41,055 bases of DNA. It comes from Streptomyces huiliensis (lineage in GTDB: Bacteria > Actinomycetota > Actinomycetes > Streptomycetales > Streptomycetaceae). Below the pieces are notes generated by a model. The model ran no database searches and had not been told where the DNA came from. It saw only the letters and a list, made by a program, of their open reading frames with translations. The stretch spans positions 1 to 41,055 of the forward strand of contig NZ_JAIQLH010000083.1 of NCBI RefSeq assembly GCF_020037025.1, given 5' to 3'. Below, in pieces: positions 1 to 8,868 of this stretch (position 1 is its first letter; every line of letters begins with the position of its first letter). The position numbers were made by a program, and so were the translations under genes.

Positions 1-223
1 CCGCCTCCTCCAGCGCGGCGGCGGAGGTGTCGTAGGCGTCGATCAGCAGGGCGGTCAGCAGGTCGTCCCGGTGCGGGAAGACGCCCGCGACCGCGGCGGC
101 GGGCAGGCCGCTCGCCCGCGCCACGGCGTCGGGTGTGAGCCCGGCCGGCCCTGTGGTGGCGAGAAGTTGACGGGCCGTTGACATGACGGCCGGCTGAGGG
201 GTGTCTCCCCCGGAAGTGTCCAT
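1..223 (-). CDS. TetR-family transcriptional regulator, 5' part only
   Basis: Minus-strand frame beginning at an ATG and running off the left edge of the window, so only about 74 N-terminal residues are visible. They read as a TetR helix-turn-helix: ARQLLATTGPAGLTPDAVARA, then GLPAAAVAGVFPHRDDLLTALL, the usual helix pattern with an F-x-H-K/R-D-like tail (FPHRDDLL). The ligand-binding domain is outside the window, so the target cannot be named. The family call is reasonably firm; function is unknown. Confidence 0.65.
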   Translation of the reverse strand, partial: MDTSGGDTPQPAVMSTARQLLATTGPAGLTPDAVARASGLPAAAVAGVFPHRDDLLTALLIDAYDTSAAALEEA

Positions 224-282
224 GGCCGCACGCTACCTGCCGGCCGGCAGGCACCCGGCCGGCAGGCACCCTTCCGGCGGCC
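224..282. repeat. Short GC-rich direct repeat between TetR and phosphatase genes
   Basis: The spacer carries two adjacent copies of a 15-bp sequence (CGGCCGGCAGGCACC) at about 239-270. Nothing coding is seen. It lies downstream of the phosphatase gene and upstream of the TetR start on the minus strand, so it could hold the TetR promoter, but no clear -35/-10 pair is visible. Confidence 0.35.
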
Positions 283-2433
283 CTACGGACTCCGCCGGTC
301 CCCCGCCCCGGAGCCCTGCCGGGGCGGGGGACCGGAGTCCTCCCGGGACGCAGGTCCGGAGTCCTCCCGGGACGCCGGCCCGAGGCCGAACTCGCACCAC
401 ACCGACTTGCCGCTCCCCCGCGACTCCACGCCCCACACGTCCGCAAGCCGGTCGACGAGGAGCAGGCCGCGGCCGGAGACGCCCGACTCGCCCGGTTCAC
501 GGCGGCGGGGCAGGGCACTGGAGCGGTCCTCGACCTCGACGCGGAGGCGGCGTTCGGCACCGGGGACCATGCGGATGGTCACCACGGCAGCGCCGTCCGT
601 GTGCAGCAGGGCGTTGGTGGCCAGCTCGTCGGCGGCGAGCTCGATGTCGTCGGCCCGCTCCCGTACCCCCCAGGCGCGGACCGCCGTGCGGATCATGTGC
701 CGGGCGGCGGACAGCGCTTCGGGGTCGGCGGGGGCGATGTGCTGCTGGAGCCGACCGCCCGGGCGGGCCACGCTGCCCTGCCGGCGCAGCAGGAGGATGG
801 CCATGTCGTCCTCGCCGACGCGCTCCTCGACCACGTCGCACAGCCGGTCGGCGAGGTCGTGCAGGTCCTCGGGGCCCTCCTCGACGAGCCCGGCGAGCTG
901 CCGAATGCCCTCGTCGAGGTCGGCGCCGGGCTGTTCGACCAGGCCGTCGGTGAACATCATCAGCGTCTCGCCGGGTTCGAGTTCCACGGTGGTCACCGGG
1001 TAGTCGAGCCGCCCGAACTCGGCGGACAGGCCCAGCGGCAGGCCACCGGCGACGGGCAGCCGGCGGGAGGTGCCGTCGGCGTGCCGCAGCAGCGGGTCTA
1101 TGTGCCCGGCGCGGACCAGTTGCACGCTGCCGGTGGCCAGGTCGGCCTCGGCGTAGGCGCAGGTGGCGAAGCGGTCGGTGTCGAGCTCGTGGAGGAAGGC
1201 CGAGGCGCGGGCCATGACCGTGCCCGGGGAGTGCCCCTCGGCCGCGTAGGCGCGCAGCACGATACGGAGCTGGCCCATGACGGCGGAGGCGTGGGTGTCG
1301 TGGCCCTGGACGTCGCCGATGACGGCGGCGACCCGGCCGCCGGGCAGCGGGACCACGTCGTACCAGTCGCCGCCGATGTCGCGGCCCATCCGGGCCGAGC
1401 GATAGCGGACGGCGATCTGGGCGCCGGGCACCTCGGGGATCCGGCGCGGCAGCATGGCCTGCTGGAGGCCCTCGGCGAGGTCGTGCTCCTGGTCGAAGAG
1501 CATGGCGCGGGCGATGCTCTGGGCGAGGCTGCTGCTCAGGGCGATGAAGAGGTCGCGTTCCTGCCGGGTGAAGCCGCGGGCCTCGCGGTAGAGGAGGCCG
1601 AGCGCGCCGATGGGCCGGGCCTGGGCGATCAGCGGCAGGTAGGCGGCGGAGGAGATGCCGATGTCCTTGATCCGCTCCCACAGCCAGGGGTAGCAGCGGG
1701 CCCACTCCTCGCGGGACTCGATGAAGCGCGGGGTCATGGTGCGGATGACCTCGCTCATCGGGAAGTCGTCGTCGATCCGGGTGTAGCGGGTGCCGGGGAT
1801 GAAGTGCTCGGACGGGCCTTCGGCGACGAGGTGGACGCGCCCGGACTCGACCAGTCCGAGGACGAGGAGGTCGGAGCCGAGGTGTTCGACGGCGCGGGCG
1901 TCCTTGAAGAAGTCGATGACGTCCTGGACGGTCCTGGCGTGGGCGAGGGCCGCGGTGGTGGTCTCGACGACGGTGGTCGTGTGGCGGCGGTCGCCGTTCT
2001 GCTCTCCCGGCCGGTCGGGCAGCCGCAGCTCCTCGTTCGCCTCGCGGAGGACGCCGAGGATCCGGCGGGGCCGGCCCGCCGCGTCCCGCTCGATGCGGCC
2101 CTGGGTGTAGGCCCAGCGGAGCCCGTCGGAACAGCGGACCCGGTGGTACGCGCCGTAGCTCTCGCTGCCGTCCTTCAGGGCCCGCGCCACCAGGGCGTCG
2201 AGCCGGGCGCCGTCCGCGCGCGGCACCCGGGCGGCGAGGTCGGTGACGTTGCCGTGGAACTCGCCGGGCGGCACGCCGAGGATGCCGAGGGCGACGGGGT
2301 CGAGGTGGAGCCGCCCGCTGAGCAGGTCCCAGTCGAAGGTGCCGACGTGGTTGACGGCGAGGCAGCGCTCCGGGCGGGCGGGCCAGTCGTCCGGCAGCGC
2401 TCCGGAGGCAGGCGTGGCTCCCCGATCAACCAT
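283..2433 (-). CDS. PAS-GAF-SpoIIE (PP2C) phosphatase with C-terminal HATPase domain
   Basis: Predicted 716-aa signalling protein. Domains in order: PAS fold (about 25-135, NHVGTFDWDLLSGRLHLDP), GAF (about 165-310), SpoIIE/PP2C Ser/Thr phosphatase (about 320-555) with metal-site motifs DIGGDWYD, GDVQGHD, FTDGL and GEDDMAIL, then an anti-sigma-like HATPase (about 580-690; ADELATNALLHT and GRGLLLVDRLAD). Proteins of this build usually control a partner-switching pathway by dephosphorylating anti-anti-sigma factors and/or phosphorylating them. The start chosen is the ATG followed by VDRGATPASGALPDDW; a frame extension upstream to 2526 would overlap the divergent gene. The tail carries a duplicated GPASREDS stretch. 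No STAS or sigma-factor partner is in the window, so the target is unknown. Confidence 0.9.
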   Translation of the reverse strand: MVDRGATPASGALPDDWPARPERCLAVNHVGTFDWDLLSGRLHLDPVALGILGVPPGEFHGNVTDLAARVPRADGARLDALVARALKDGSESYGAYHRVRCSDGLRWAYTQGRIERDAAGRPRRILGVLREANEELRLPDRPGEQNGDRRHTTTVVETTTAALAHARTVQDVIDFFKDARAVEHLGSDLLVLGLVESGRVHLVAEGPSEHFIPGTRYTRIDDDFPMSEVIRTMTPRFIESREEWARCYPWLWERIKDIGISSAAYLPLIAQARPIGALGLLYREARGFTRQERDLFIALSSSLAQSIARAMLFDQEHDLAEGLQQAMLPRRIPEVPGAQIAVRYRSARMGRDIGGDWYDVVPLPGGRVAAVIGDVQGHDTHASAVMGQLRIVLRAYAAEGHSPGTVMARASAFLHELDTDRFATCAYAEADLATGSVQLVRAGHIDPLLRHADGTSRRLPVAGGLPLGLSAEFGRLDYPVTTVELEPGETLMMFTDGLVEQPGADLDEGIRQLAGLVEEGPEDLHDLADRLCDVVEERVGEDDMAILLLRRQGSVARPGGRLQQHIAPADPEALSAARHMIRTAVRAWGVRERADDIELAADELATNALLHTDGAAVVTIRMVPGAERRLRVEVEDRSSALPRRREPGESGVSGRGLLLVDRLADVWGVESRGSGKSVWCEFGLGPASREDSGPASREDSGPPPRQGSGAGDRRSP

Positions 2434-2512
2434 GGATTCACTCTGCCACCTTTTGTCCGTTTCTTCGATGCGACTGGGCGGTCGACGGGGGCGGGCGGGG
2501 TACTCGGACGCC

Positions 2513-3943
2513 ATGGAGTGGTTCACGGCGCCCGGGTACTGGCTGAGCCGCCTGGTCTTCCAGCGCGGGCTCGCCCTCCTCTACCTGGTCGCGTTCGCCT
2601 CGGCGGCGCTGCAGTTCCGGGCGCTGATCGGGGAGCGCGGCATGCTGCCCGTACCGCGCTACCTGGCGTACGTCCCCGCGCGCCGGATCCCGACCCTCTT
2701 CCGGTGGCACTACTCGGACCGCTTCTTCGCGGGCTGTGCCTGGGGCGGGGCGCTGCTGGCCGCCGCGGTGGCGGCGGGCGCGGCGGACCTGGTGCCGCTG
2801 TGGGCGGCGATGCTGATGTGGCTGGTGCTGTGGGGCCTGTACCTGTCGATCGTCAACGTCGGCCAAACGTGGTACGGCTTCGGGTGGGAGTCGCTGCTCC
2901 TGGAGACCGGGTTCCTGGCGGTGTTCCTGGGGAACGAGCGGACCGATCCGCCGGTGCTGGTGCTGTTCCTGCTGCGCTGGCTGCTCTTCCGGGTGGAGTT
3001 CGGCGCCGGACTGATCAAGATTCGCGGCGACCGCTGCTGGCGCGATCTGACCTGCCTGTACTACCACCACGAGACGCAGCCGATGCCCGGCCCGCTGAGC
3101 TGGTTCTTCCACCGGCTGCCGCGCCCGCTGCACCGGGTGGAGACGGCGGCCAACCACGTCGCCCAGCTGGTGGTGCCCTTCGGCCTCTTCGCGCCGCAGC
3201 CGGTGGCGAGCGTCGCGGCGGGGCTGGTGATCGTCACCCAGTTGTGGCTGGTCGCCTCGGGCAACTTCGCCTGGCTGAACTGGGTGACGATCGTGCTGGC
3301 GTTCGCGGCGGTGGACGGCGCCGCGATGGCGGACCTGTTCGGCCTGCCGGGCCACTCCCCCGCCCCCTCGGCGCCGGTCTGGTACGAGGTCCTGGTGGTG
3401 GCGGTGACCGTGCTCGTCGCCGTGCTGAGCTGGTGGCCGGTGCGGAACCTGCTCTCGCGGGGGCAGCGCATGAACATGTCCTTCAACGCGTACCACCTGG
3501 TCAACACGTACGGCGCCTTCGGGAGCGTCAACCGGAGCCGGTACGAGGTGGTGGTCGAGGGGACGTCGGACACCGTGCTCGGCCCGGAGACGGAGTGGCG
3601 GGAGTACGGCTTCAAGGGCAAGCCGGGTGATCCGCGCCGCCTGCCCCGGCAGTTCGCACCGTGGCATCTGCGGCTGGACTGGCTGATGTGGTTCGCGGGC
3701 ATCTCCCCGGCCTACGCCCGGGACTGGTTCGGCCCCTTCGTCGAACGACTGCTCGACAACGACCGGGACACCCTGCGCCTCCTCCGCCACAACCCGTTCC
3801 CCGACGCCCCGCCCGCGCACGTCCGCGCCCGGCTCTACCTCTACCGCTTCACCACCTGGCGCGAGCTGCGCGCCACCGGCGCGTGGTGGCACCGCGAGCT
3901 GGTGCGCGAGTTCCTGCCGCCGGCGGCGCTGCGGCGCCCGTGA
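2513..3943 (+). CDS. Lipase maturation factor family membrane protein
   Basis: 476-aa polytopic protein resembling the lipase maturation factor (LMF1-like) family. Recognisable features are the N-terminal FTAPGYWLSRLVFQRGLALLYLVAF segment, YSDRFF, GQTWYGFGWESLLLETGFLAVFLG, and FRVEFGAGLIKIRGDRCWRDLTCLYYHHETQPMP split over several membrane segments. The C-terminal half contains PRQFAPWHLRLDWLMWFAG, typical of the family's luminal/extracellular part. In animals LMF1 helps lipases fold; the bacterial role is not known. The start chosen is ATG-EWFTAPGYW; an alternative in-frame ATG lies at 2468. It is divergent from the SpoIIE phosphatase, with only about 80 bp between them, so the two may share a control region. 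Confidence 0.88.
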   Translation: MEWFTAPGYWLSRLVFQRGLALLYLVAFASAALQFRALIGERGMLPVPRYLAYVPARRIPTLFRWHYSDRFFAGCAWGGALLAAAVAAGAADLVPLWAAMLMWLVLWGLYLSIVNVGQTWYGFGWESLLLETGFLAVFLGNERTDPPVLVLFLLRWLLFRVEFGAGLIKIRGDRCWRDLTCLYYHHETQPMPGPLSWFFHRLPRPLHRVETAANHVAQLVVPFGLFAPQPVASVAAGLVIVTQLWLVASGNFAWLNWVTIVLAFAAVDGAAMADLFGLPGHSPAPSAPVWYEVLVVAVTVLVAVLSWWPVRNLLSRGQRMNMSFNAYHLVNTYGAFGSVNRSRYEVVVEGTSDTVLGPETEWREYGFKGKPGDPRRLPRQFAPWHLRLDWLMWFAGISPAYARDWFGPFVERLLDNDRDTLRLLRHNPFPDAPPAHVRARLYLYRFTTWRELRATGAWWHRELVREFLPPAALRRP

Positions 3944-3967
3944 ACCCCGAGACGGAAGGGAAACCCG

Positions 3968-4978
3968 ATGGACCCCGTGGAGGCACTCGAACGGATCGCC
4001 TTCCTCCTGGAACGCGACGGGGCCCCGACCTACCGCGTCCAGGCGTTCCGGACGGCGGCCGGCGTGGTCGCCGCGATGCCCGCCGACGACGTCCGCCGCC
4101 GCTCGGAGGCCGGGTCGCTCACCGACCGCAAGGGCATCGGCCCCAAGACGGCGGCCGTCGTCGCCGAGGCGCTGCGCGGCGAGGTACCGGCCTACCTGGC
4201 CCGCCTCGAACAGGAGGCGGACCGGCCGCTGACCGAGGGCGGCGCGGCCCTGCGCGCGGCGCTGCGCGGCGACTGCCACCTGCACTCCGACTGGTCCGAC
4301 GGCGGCAGCCCGATCGACGTCATGGCCCGCGCGGCCCGCGACCTCGGCCACGAGTGGGCGGTGCTCACCGACCACTCCCCCCGCCTGACCATCGCCCGCG
4401 GCCTGTCCGCCGACCGGCTCAGGGAGCAGTTGGACGTGGTCGCCGAGGTCAACGAGCGGATGGGCGACGGCTTCCGGCTCCTCACCGGCATCGAGTGCGA
4501 CATCCTCACCGACGGCTCCCTCGACCAGGAGGACGAGCTCCTGGACCGGCTCGACGTGGTCGTCGCCTCCGTCCACTCCAAGCTGCGCATGGACGCGGAG
4601 AGCATGACCCGCCGCCTCGTCGCCGCCGTCGCCAACCCGCTCGTCGACGTCCTCGGCCACTGCACCGGCCGCCTCGTCGGCGGCAAGCGCCCCGAATCCG
4701 CCTTCGACGCCGAACTCGTCTTCACCGCCTGCGAACGCTTCGGCACCGCCGTCGAGATCAACAGCCGTCCGGACCGGCTGGACCCGCCACGGCGGCTGAT
4801 CCAGCTGGCGCTGGAGACGGGCGTGCTGTTCTCGATCGACAGCGACGCGCACGCGCCGGGGCAGCTGGACTGGCAGGTGCTGGGGTGTGCGCGGGCGGAG
4901 GAGTGCGGGGTGCCGGCGGAGCGGGTGATCACGACATGGGGGCGGGACGCGTTGCTGGAGTGGGCGCGGGGGAAGTAA
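3968..4978 (+). CDS. PHP-domain phosphoesterase with N-terminal helix-hairpin-helix (PolX-like C-terminal half)
   Basis: 336 aa. Residues 1-85 resemble the DNA-binding HhH region of family X polymerases (ALERIAFLLERDGAPTYRVQAFRTAA, then KGIGPKTAAVVAEALRG). The rest is a PHP metal-dependent phosphoesterase with metal ligands visible as CHLHSDWSDG, LTDHSPR, GIECDI, ASVHSK, LGHCTGR and SIDSDAHA. The polymerase domain of full PolX is absent, so a DNA-repair 3'-phosphatase/nuclease-like role is plausible but unproven. A GGGA Shine-Dalgarno lies about 7 nt before the ATG. It starts 25 bp after the membrane protein gene and may be co-transcribed with it. Confidence 0.88.
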   Translation: MDPVEALERIAFLLERDGAPTYRVQAFRTAAGVVAAMPADDVRRRSEAGSLTDRKGIGPKTAAVVAEALRGEVPAYLARLEQEADRPLTEGGAALRAALRGDCHLHSDWSDGGSPIDVMARAARDLGHEWAVLTDHSPRLTIARGLSADRLREQLDVVAEVNERMGDGFRLLTGIECDILTDGSLDQEDELLDRLDVVVASVHSKLRMDAESMTRRLVAAVANPLVDVLGHCTGRLVGGKRPESAFDAELVFTACERFGTAVEINSRPDRLDPPRRLIQLALETGVLFSIDSDAHAPGQLDWQVLGCARAEECGVPAERVITTWGRDALLEWARGK

Positions 4979-5043
4979 GTGGGCACACACGTCGACCCGT
5001 TGAGGAGTGGCCCGTCACAGGCCCGGTCATCCGCGGCCGAACC

Positions 5044-5703
5044 TCACCGTGGAGGCGCTACCAGGCCGATCTCGTAGGCGAGGATGACGAGGTGGACCCG
5101 GTCGCGTGCGTCGAGTTTGGTGAAGAGCCGTGCGAGGTGGGCCTTGGCGGTGGCCACGCTGATGCTGAGCTCTTCGGCGATCTCGGCGTTGGACCGGCCG
5201 CGGCCGACCAGGGTCAGGACCTCGCGTTCCCGGTCGGTGATGCCGTCGGCCACCGCCGGGCGGGTGGTGGTGGGTTCGGGACGCGCCACGAACTCCTCGA
5301 TGAGACGGCGGGTGACGCTCGGAGCCATGAGGGCGTCTCCGGCGGCGACGACCCTGATCCCGTCGAGAATGGTCTTCAGCGGCGTGTCCTTGACGAGGAA
5401 GCCGCTCGCTCCGGCGCGAAGCGCGCCATAGACGTATTCGTCGTCGTCGAAGGTGGTGAGGACGAGCACGCGGGTCTTCGATTCCGGATCGGCGTTGATC
5501 TGGCGCGTGGCCTCGATGCCGTCCGTACCGGGCATGCGGATGTCCATGATGGCGACGTCCGGTCGTAGCCGTTGGATCAGTCGCACGGCCTCGGCACCGT
5601 CCCCTGCCTCCCCCGCCACCTCCAGGTCTGGGGTGCCGGTGATGAGGACGCGCAGGCCGGAACGGATCAGGGGCTGGTCGTCGACCAGCACGACACGGAT
5701 CAT
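5044..5703 (-). CDS. NarL/LuxR-type two-component response regulator
   Basis: 219 aa. Receiver domain at 1-120 with acidic pocket VDDQ, phospho-acceptor Asp54 in AIMDIRMPG, the switch Thr in VLTTFDDDEY and the conserved Lys in FLVKDTP. The C-terminal HTH_LuxR is at about 150-215 (ITDREREVLTLVGRGRSNAEIAEELSIS, split here as one continuous motif ending in VATAKAHLARLFTKL). The start overlaps the kinase stop by 4 nt (ATGA), so the two are translationally coupled. A divergent ABC exporter lies beyond the kinase, a common arrangement in Streptomyces in which the regulator controls the transporter. The inducing signal is unknown. Confidence 0.95.
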   Translation of the reverse strand: MIRVVLVDDQPLIRSGLRVLITGTPDLEVAGEAGDGAEAVRLIQRLRPDVAIMDIRMPGTDGIEATRQINADPESKTRVLVLTTFDDDEYVYGALRAGASGFLVKDTPLKTILDGIRVVAAGDALMAPSVTRRLIEEFVARPEPTTTRPAVADGITDREREVLTLVGRGRSNAEIAEELSISVATAKAHLARLFTKLDARDRVHLVILAYEIGLVAPPR

Positions 5704-6869
5704 CGTCCCACCTCCACGGGCACCGGAAGCCGGGCCGCCACCCGGAATCCGCCTTCGGGGCGCGGTCCGGCGGTGAACTCACCGTGCAGCAGACCGACCC
5801 GTTCGCGCATTCCGGCGATGCCGTATCCGGAGCCTGCGGCGGTGCCGCCCGAGCCGAGGTCGATGATGTCGACGGCCAGTTCGTCGGGGCGGTAGTCGAC
5901 CGTGACGCTGCAGTCCCGGGTGCCGGAATGCCGCACGACGTTGGTGACCGCCTCCTGGATGATGCGGAACGCCGCCAGATCGACGTCGGGGGGCAGATCG
6001 CGAGGTTCTCCCCGCCACCTGACGTCGACGCGGACCCCGGCGGCCGCGGTCTTCCCGACCAGCCGGCCGAGGGCGGCCAGACCGGGGAGCGGATCCAGCG
6101 GCGCGGGCTCCGGTTCACTCCGGCGCAGCGCCCCGAGCATCCGCCGCAGGCCGGCGAGGGTCTCCCTGCCGGTGGCCTCGATGGCGTCCAGCGCGTTGCG
6201 CGTCTCGGCGGGCTGGGTGTCCAGGACCAGGCTGCCCACGCCGGCCTGGATGGTGATGATGCCGATGTTGTGGGCAACCATGTCGTGCAGCTCCCGGGCG
6301 ATCCGCAGCCGCTCGTCCGTGATCGCCTGCTGCACGCTCTGGGCGCGAACCGTGTCCGCGTGCGCCCGGTTCTGACGGATCGTGTTGCCGATCAGCCAGG
6401 CGATGACGACAGTCGACGCCAGGGCGGCCGGCACCGAGAGGTTGAAGAAGTACCCGCGTCCCAGCCGCCAGACCGTGTACGCGGCCAGCACCCCGACCGG
6501 GAGCACGGCCGCGAGGACCGAGACACGCCGTGAGCGGGTCGCCGCGGTGTAGCCCACGCCCGCGTCGGCCAGGAGGAAGAGGACGACCGGTGTCTCCCGC
6601 ACCGGCATCCCGATCGCGAACGAGGCGCCCGCGAGCGCGACGATCACGGCCGCCAGCGGCGCGCGGAACAGCAGCGACGTGCCCAGGGTCGTGACGACGG
6701 CGGTGACCAGCAACGGCGCGTCCTCGGTGTTGCCGTCGTACCGGAGCAGATGGTGCAGTTCGTCCGGCCGCTGGAACGTGCGTACCAGGATGAGGGCCGA
6801 CCAGAAGGCCGCCACCCACACACCCGGTGGCACGCGTTTGAGCAGGGGTGTACGAGCGGTGGCGATCAT
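5700..6869 (-). CDS. HisKA_3-type sensor histidine kinase
   Basis: 389 aa with about five membrane segments over the first 165 residues and no large extracellular sensor domain, like intramembrane-sensing kinases. The dimerisation/phospho-acceptor box is ERLRIARELHDMVAHNIGI with His195 the likely phosphorylated residue. The HATPase domain (about 285-385) has FRIIQEAVTNVVRHSG (N box) and GYGIAGMRERVGLLHG (G2 box). Partner of the response regulator that overlaps its stop codon. A TAGGAT -10-like hexamer at 6876-6881 sits 6 nt before the ATG, so the transcript may be leaderless, but I see no good -35. Confidence 0.95.
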   Translation of the reverse strand: MIATARTPLLKRVPPGVWVAAFWSALILVRTFQRPDELHHLLRYDGNTEDAPLLVTAVVTTLGTSLLFRAPLAAVIVALAGASFAIGMPVRETPVVLFLLADAGVGYTAATRSRRVSVLAAVLPVGVLAAYTVWRLGRGYFFNLSVPAALASTVVIAWLIGNTIRQNRAHADTVRAQSVQQAITDERLRIARELHDMVAHNIGIITIQAGVGSLVLDTQPAETRNALDAIEATGRETLAGLRRMLGALRRSEPEPAPLDPLPGLAALGRLVGKTAAAGVRVDVRWRGEPRDLPPDVDLAAFRIIQEAVTNVVRHSGTRDCSVTVDYRPDELAVDIIDLGSGGTAAGSGYGIAGMRERVGLLHGEFTAGPRPEGGFRVAARLPVPVEVGR

Positions 6870-6942
6870 CAGCCGATCCTATCGACGCGCTCCCGCCGGG
6901 GCATTGGCCCACAGACGTAATCCCCCGGGCTACCAGGAGGGC

Positions 6943-6954
6943 TCACAAGTGTGA
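6943..6954. promoter_or_regulatory. 12-bp palindrome in the kinase/ABC transporter divergent region
   Basis: TCACA-AG-TGTGA is a perfect 5-bp-arm inverted repeat between the two-component system and the ABC exporter it faces. It overlaps a possible GTG start at 6951 that has AGGAGG 10 nt upstream. It may be a regulator site. It is short enough to arise by chance, so confidence is low. Confidence 0.3.
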
Positions 6955-7001
6955 ACCGCCGGCCGATGCCGGCTCTACGCCCTCCCCGGCAGCTTGGACC
7001 C

Positions 7002-7913
7002 ATGATCGAATCCACCCGGCTGACCAAGCGGTACGGCGACACCGTTGCCGTCGACAACCTGACCTTCACGGTGGAACCCGGCAAGGTCACCGGCTTCCTC
7101 GGCCCGAACGGCGCCGGCAAGTCCACCACACTGCGCATGATCCTGGGCCTGAACACCCCCACCAGCGGGTCCGTCACCGTGGACGGGGTTCCCTTCTCGC
7201 ACCGCCCACGCGGGCTGCGCCACGTCGGCGCGCTGTTGGACGCCCAGGACGTCCACGGCGGACGCAGCGCGAGGGCGCACCTGACCGCCTTGGCGCGCGG
7301 CAACCGCATCCCGCCGGCCCGCGTGGACGAGGTCCTCCAGGAGGTCGGGCTGGCCAAGGCGGCGCGGCGCCGGATCGGAGGGTTCTCCCTCGGGATGAAG
7401 CAGCGTCTCGGCATCGCGGGCGCCCTGCTCGGCGATCCGCCGGTGCTGCTCTTCGACGAGCCCCTGAACGGTCTGGACCCCGAGGGCGTGCTGTGGGTGC
7501 GCGGCCTGTTCCGCCGTCTGGCGTCCGAGGGCCGCACCGTGTTCGTCTCCAGCCACATGATGGCCGAGATGGAGCACACGGCCGACCGGCTCATCGTCAT
7601 CGGGCAGGGCCGGCTTATCGCGGACGAGAGCCTGCAGGGCTTCTCGGCTCGCCACGCCTCCCTGGGCGTGACCGTGGACACGCCCGACCTGGCGGCCCTG
7701 GAGGCCGTGCTGACCGCCGAGGGTGCGTCGGTGCGCCGCAAGGGCGACCAGAGGGGCCGGGTCACCGGCCTGACCGCGGCCCGGATCGGCGAACTGGCCC
7801 ACCGACACCGCATCATGCTGCACGAACTCGCCACCCACACCTCGTCCCTGGAATCGGCGTTCATGTCCCTCACCGCCGACAGCGTCGAATATCTCGCAGG
7901 GGAAGCCCGATGA
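7002..7913 (+). CDS. ABC transporter ATP-binding protein (exporter type)
   Basis: 303 aa. Walker A LGPNGAGKST, Q-loop region near GLNTPTSG, ABC signature FSLGMKQRLGIAGALLGDPP, Walker B VLLFDEPLNGLDPEG, and H-loop VSSHMMAEM are all present. The C-terminal part (AALEAVLTAEGASVRRKGDQRG) is the DrrA-like extension of drug/bacitracin-type exporters. The start used is ATG-IESTRLTKRYG, where the family normally begins. An upstream in-frame GTG at 6951 has a much better Shine-Dalgarno (AGGAGG) and would add 17 residues; the sequence alone does not settle this. It overlaps the permease start by 4 nt. Substrate unknown; control by the divergent two-component system is inferred from position. Confidence 0.93.
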   Translation: MIESTRLTKRYGDTVAVDNLTFTVEPGKVTGFLGPNGAGKSTTLRMILGLNTPTSGSVTVDGVPFSHRPRGLRHVGALLDAQDVHGGRSARAHLTALARGNRIPPARVDEVLQEVGLAKAARRRIGGFSLGMKQRLGIAGALLGDPPVLLFDEPLNGLDPEGVLWVRGLFRRLASEGRTVFVSSHMMAEMEHTADRLIVIGQGRLIADESLQGFSARHASLGVTVDTPDLAALEAVLTAEGASVRRKGDQRGRVTGLTAARIGELAHRHRIMLHELATHTSSLESAFMSLTADSVEYLAGEAR

Positions 7914-8773
7914 GCACCATGATGTTCTCCAGCGCCCGTCCGTCCGAGCGAGCCGCCGAGCCCGCGGCCCGGTTCGTCGACCTGCTCGCCGCTGAGTGGA
8001 TCAAGATGCGATCCCTCCGGTCGACGTACTGGGTGCTCGCCCTCAGCGCCGTCGTCGCCATCGCGATCAACGTCAACGCCGTCCACTCGGACCTGACGTA
8101 CATCGACCGGCCTCATCCCCCTCTCCCCGGCGTCCCTCCCTTCAGGTACGACCCGCTGCTCCACGGTCTGGGCAGCATCGCGCTCGACGTCCTGGCACTG
8201 GCCGCGGCCGGCTGCGGCGCCATCACGGTCTTCGGCGAGTACGCCACCGGAATGATCCGCACCACCCTCGCCGCCACCCCCGACCGGCGCGCGGTGATCA
8301 CGGCGAAGGTGGCCCTCGTCACGGCGATCACGCTCGTCCTCGGTGTGATCGTCTCCGTGACGTCGTTCTTCACCACCAACGCGATGCTCGCCTCCCGCCA
8401 CGTCGGACTCTCCCTCCACGACCCCGGCTGCCTGCGGGCCGTAGCGGCATACGCGCTGGTCATCCCGGTCTGCGCGCTCATCGGCCTGGCGTTCGGCGCC
8501 GTTCTGCGACACGCCACGGCCTCGATCGTCGCCGTCGTGGGGATGCTCTTCATCCTGCCCATGCTCTTCGGGGGCGAGAGGTACCGCCTCTTGAAGGAGA
8601 TCGGCAACCACCTGCCGCTGGCCGCGCAGGCCCGGCTGGCGCTGAACCCCGGCGGCCACACCAGCCTCGGCGCACACCCGGCCACGATCACGGGCTCCTG
8701 GATCGCACTCGCGGCCTGGGCGCTCGTCTCGGTGACCGTCGCCGTGCTCGTCGTACGGCGCCGGGATGTCTGA
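7910..8773 (+). CDS. ABC transporter permease
   Basis: 287 aa. About six membrane segments follow a cytoplasmic N-terminus containing AAEWIKMRSLRSTYWVL, the sequence typical of ABC-2 permeases that pair with DrrA/BcrA-like ATPases. The later segments include AITVFGEYATGMIRTTLAATP, the family's conserved amphipathic 'E-Y-x-T-G-M-I-R-T-T-L' region, and CALIGLAFGAVLRHATASI. Translation is coupled to the ATPase by an ATGA overlap. The pair forms a minimal exporter; no extracellular solute-binding protein is encoded nearby, consistent with export. Confidence 0.93.
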   Translation: MSTMMFSSARPSERAAEPAARFVDLLAAEWIKMRSLRSTYWVLALSAVVAIAINVNAVHSDLTYIDRPHPPLPGVPPFRYDPLLHGLGSIALDVLALAAAGCGAITVFGEYATGMIRTTLAATPDRRAVITAKVALVTAITLVLGVIVSVTSFFTTNAMLASRHVGLSLHDPGCLRAVAAYALVIPVCALIGLAFGAVLRHATASIVAVVGMLFILPMLFGGERYRLLKEIGNHLPLAAQARLALNPGGHTSLGAHPATITGSWIALAAWALVSVTVAVLVVRRRDV

Positions 8774-8868
8774 GACGGCTCAGCGGACGGCCTCGGCAGC
8801 AGCGGCCGCTCCGGCACTCGCTCCCTGATCACCTGCCGCGAGCATCCCGGGGCGGGACGGGGCACCCC

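Noticed and set aside
601..3630. 1009-aa open frame on the + strand antisense to the phosphatase gene and crossing into the membrane-protein gene
   Set aside because: It reads through two convincing genes in the wrong frame or strand, has no domains, and is the long antisense frame expected in high-GC DNA.
2438..4990. 850-aa open frame on the - strand under the LMF-like and PHP genes
   Set aside because: Antisense to two well-supported genes; Gly/Arg/Pro-rich without any motif.
8774..8868. Possible terminator or small gene between the ABC permease and ligD
   Set aside because: Only 95 bp, with no clear stem-loop plus T run and no plausible ORF.
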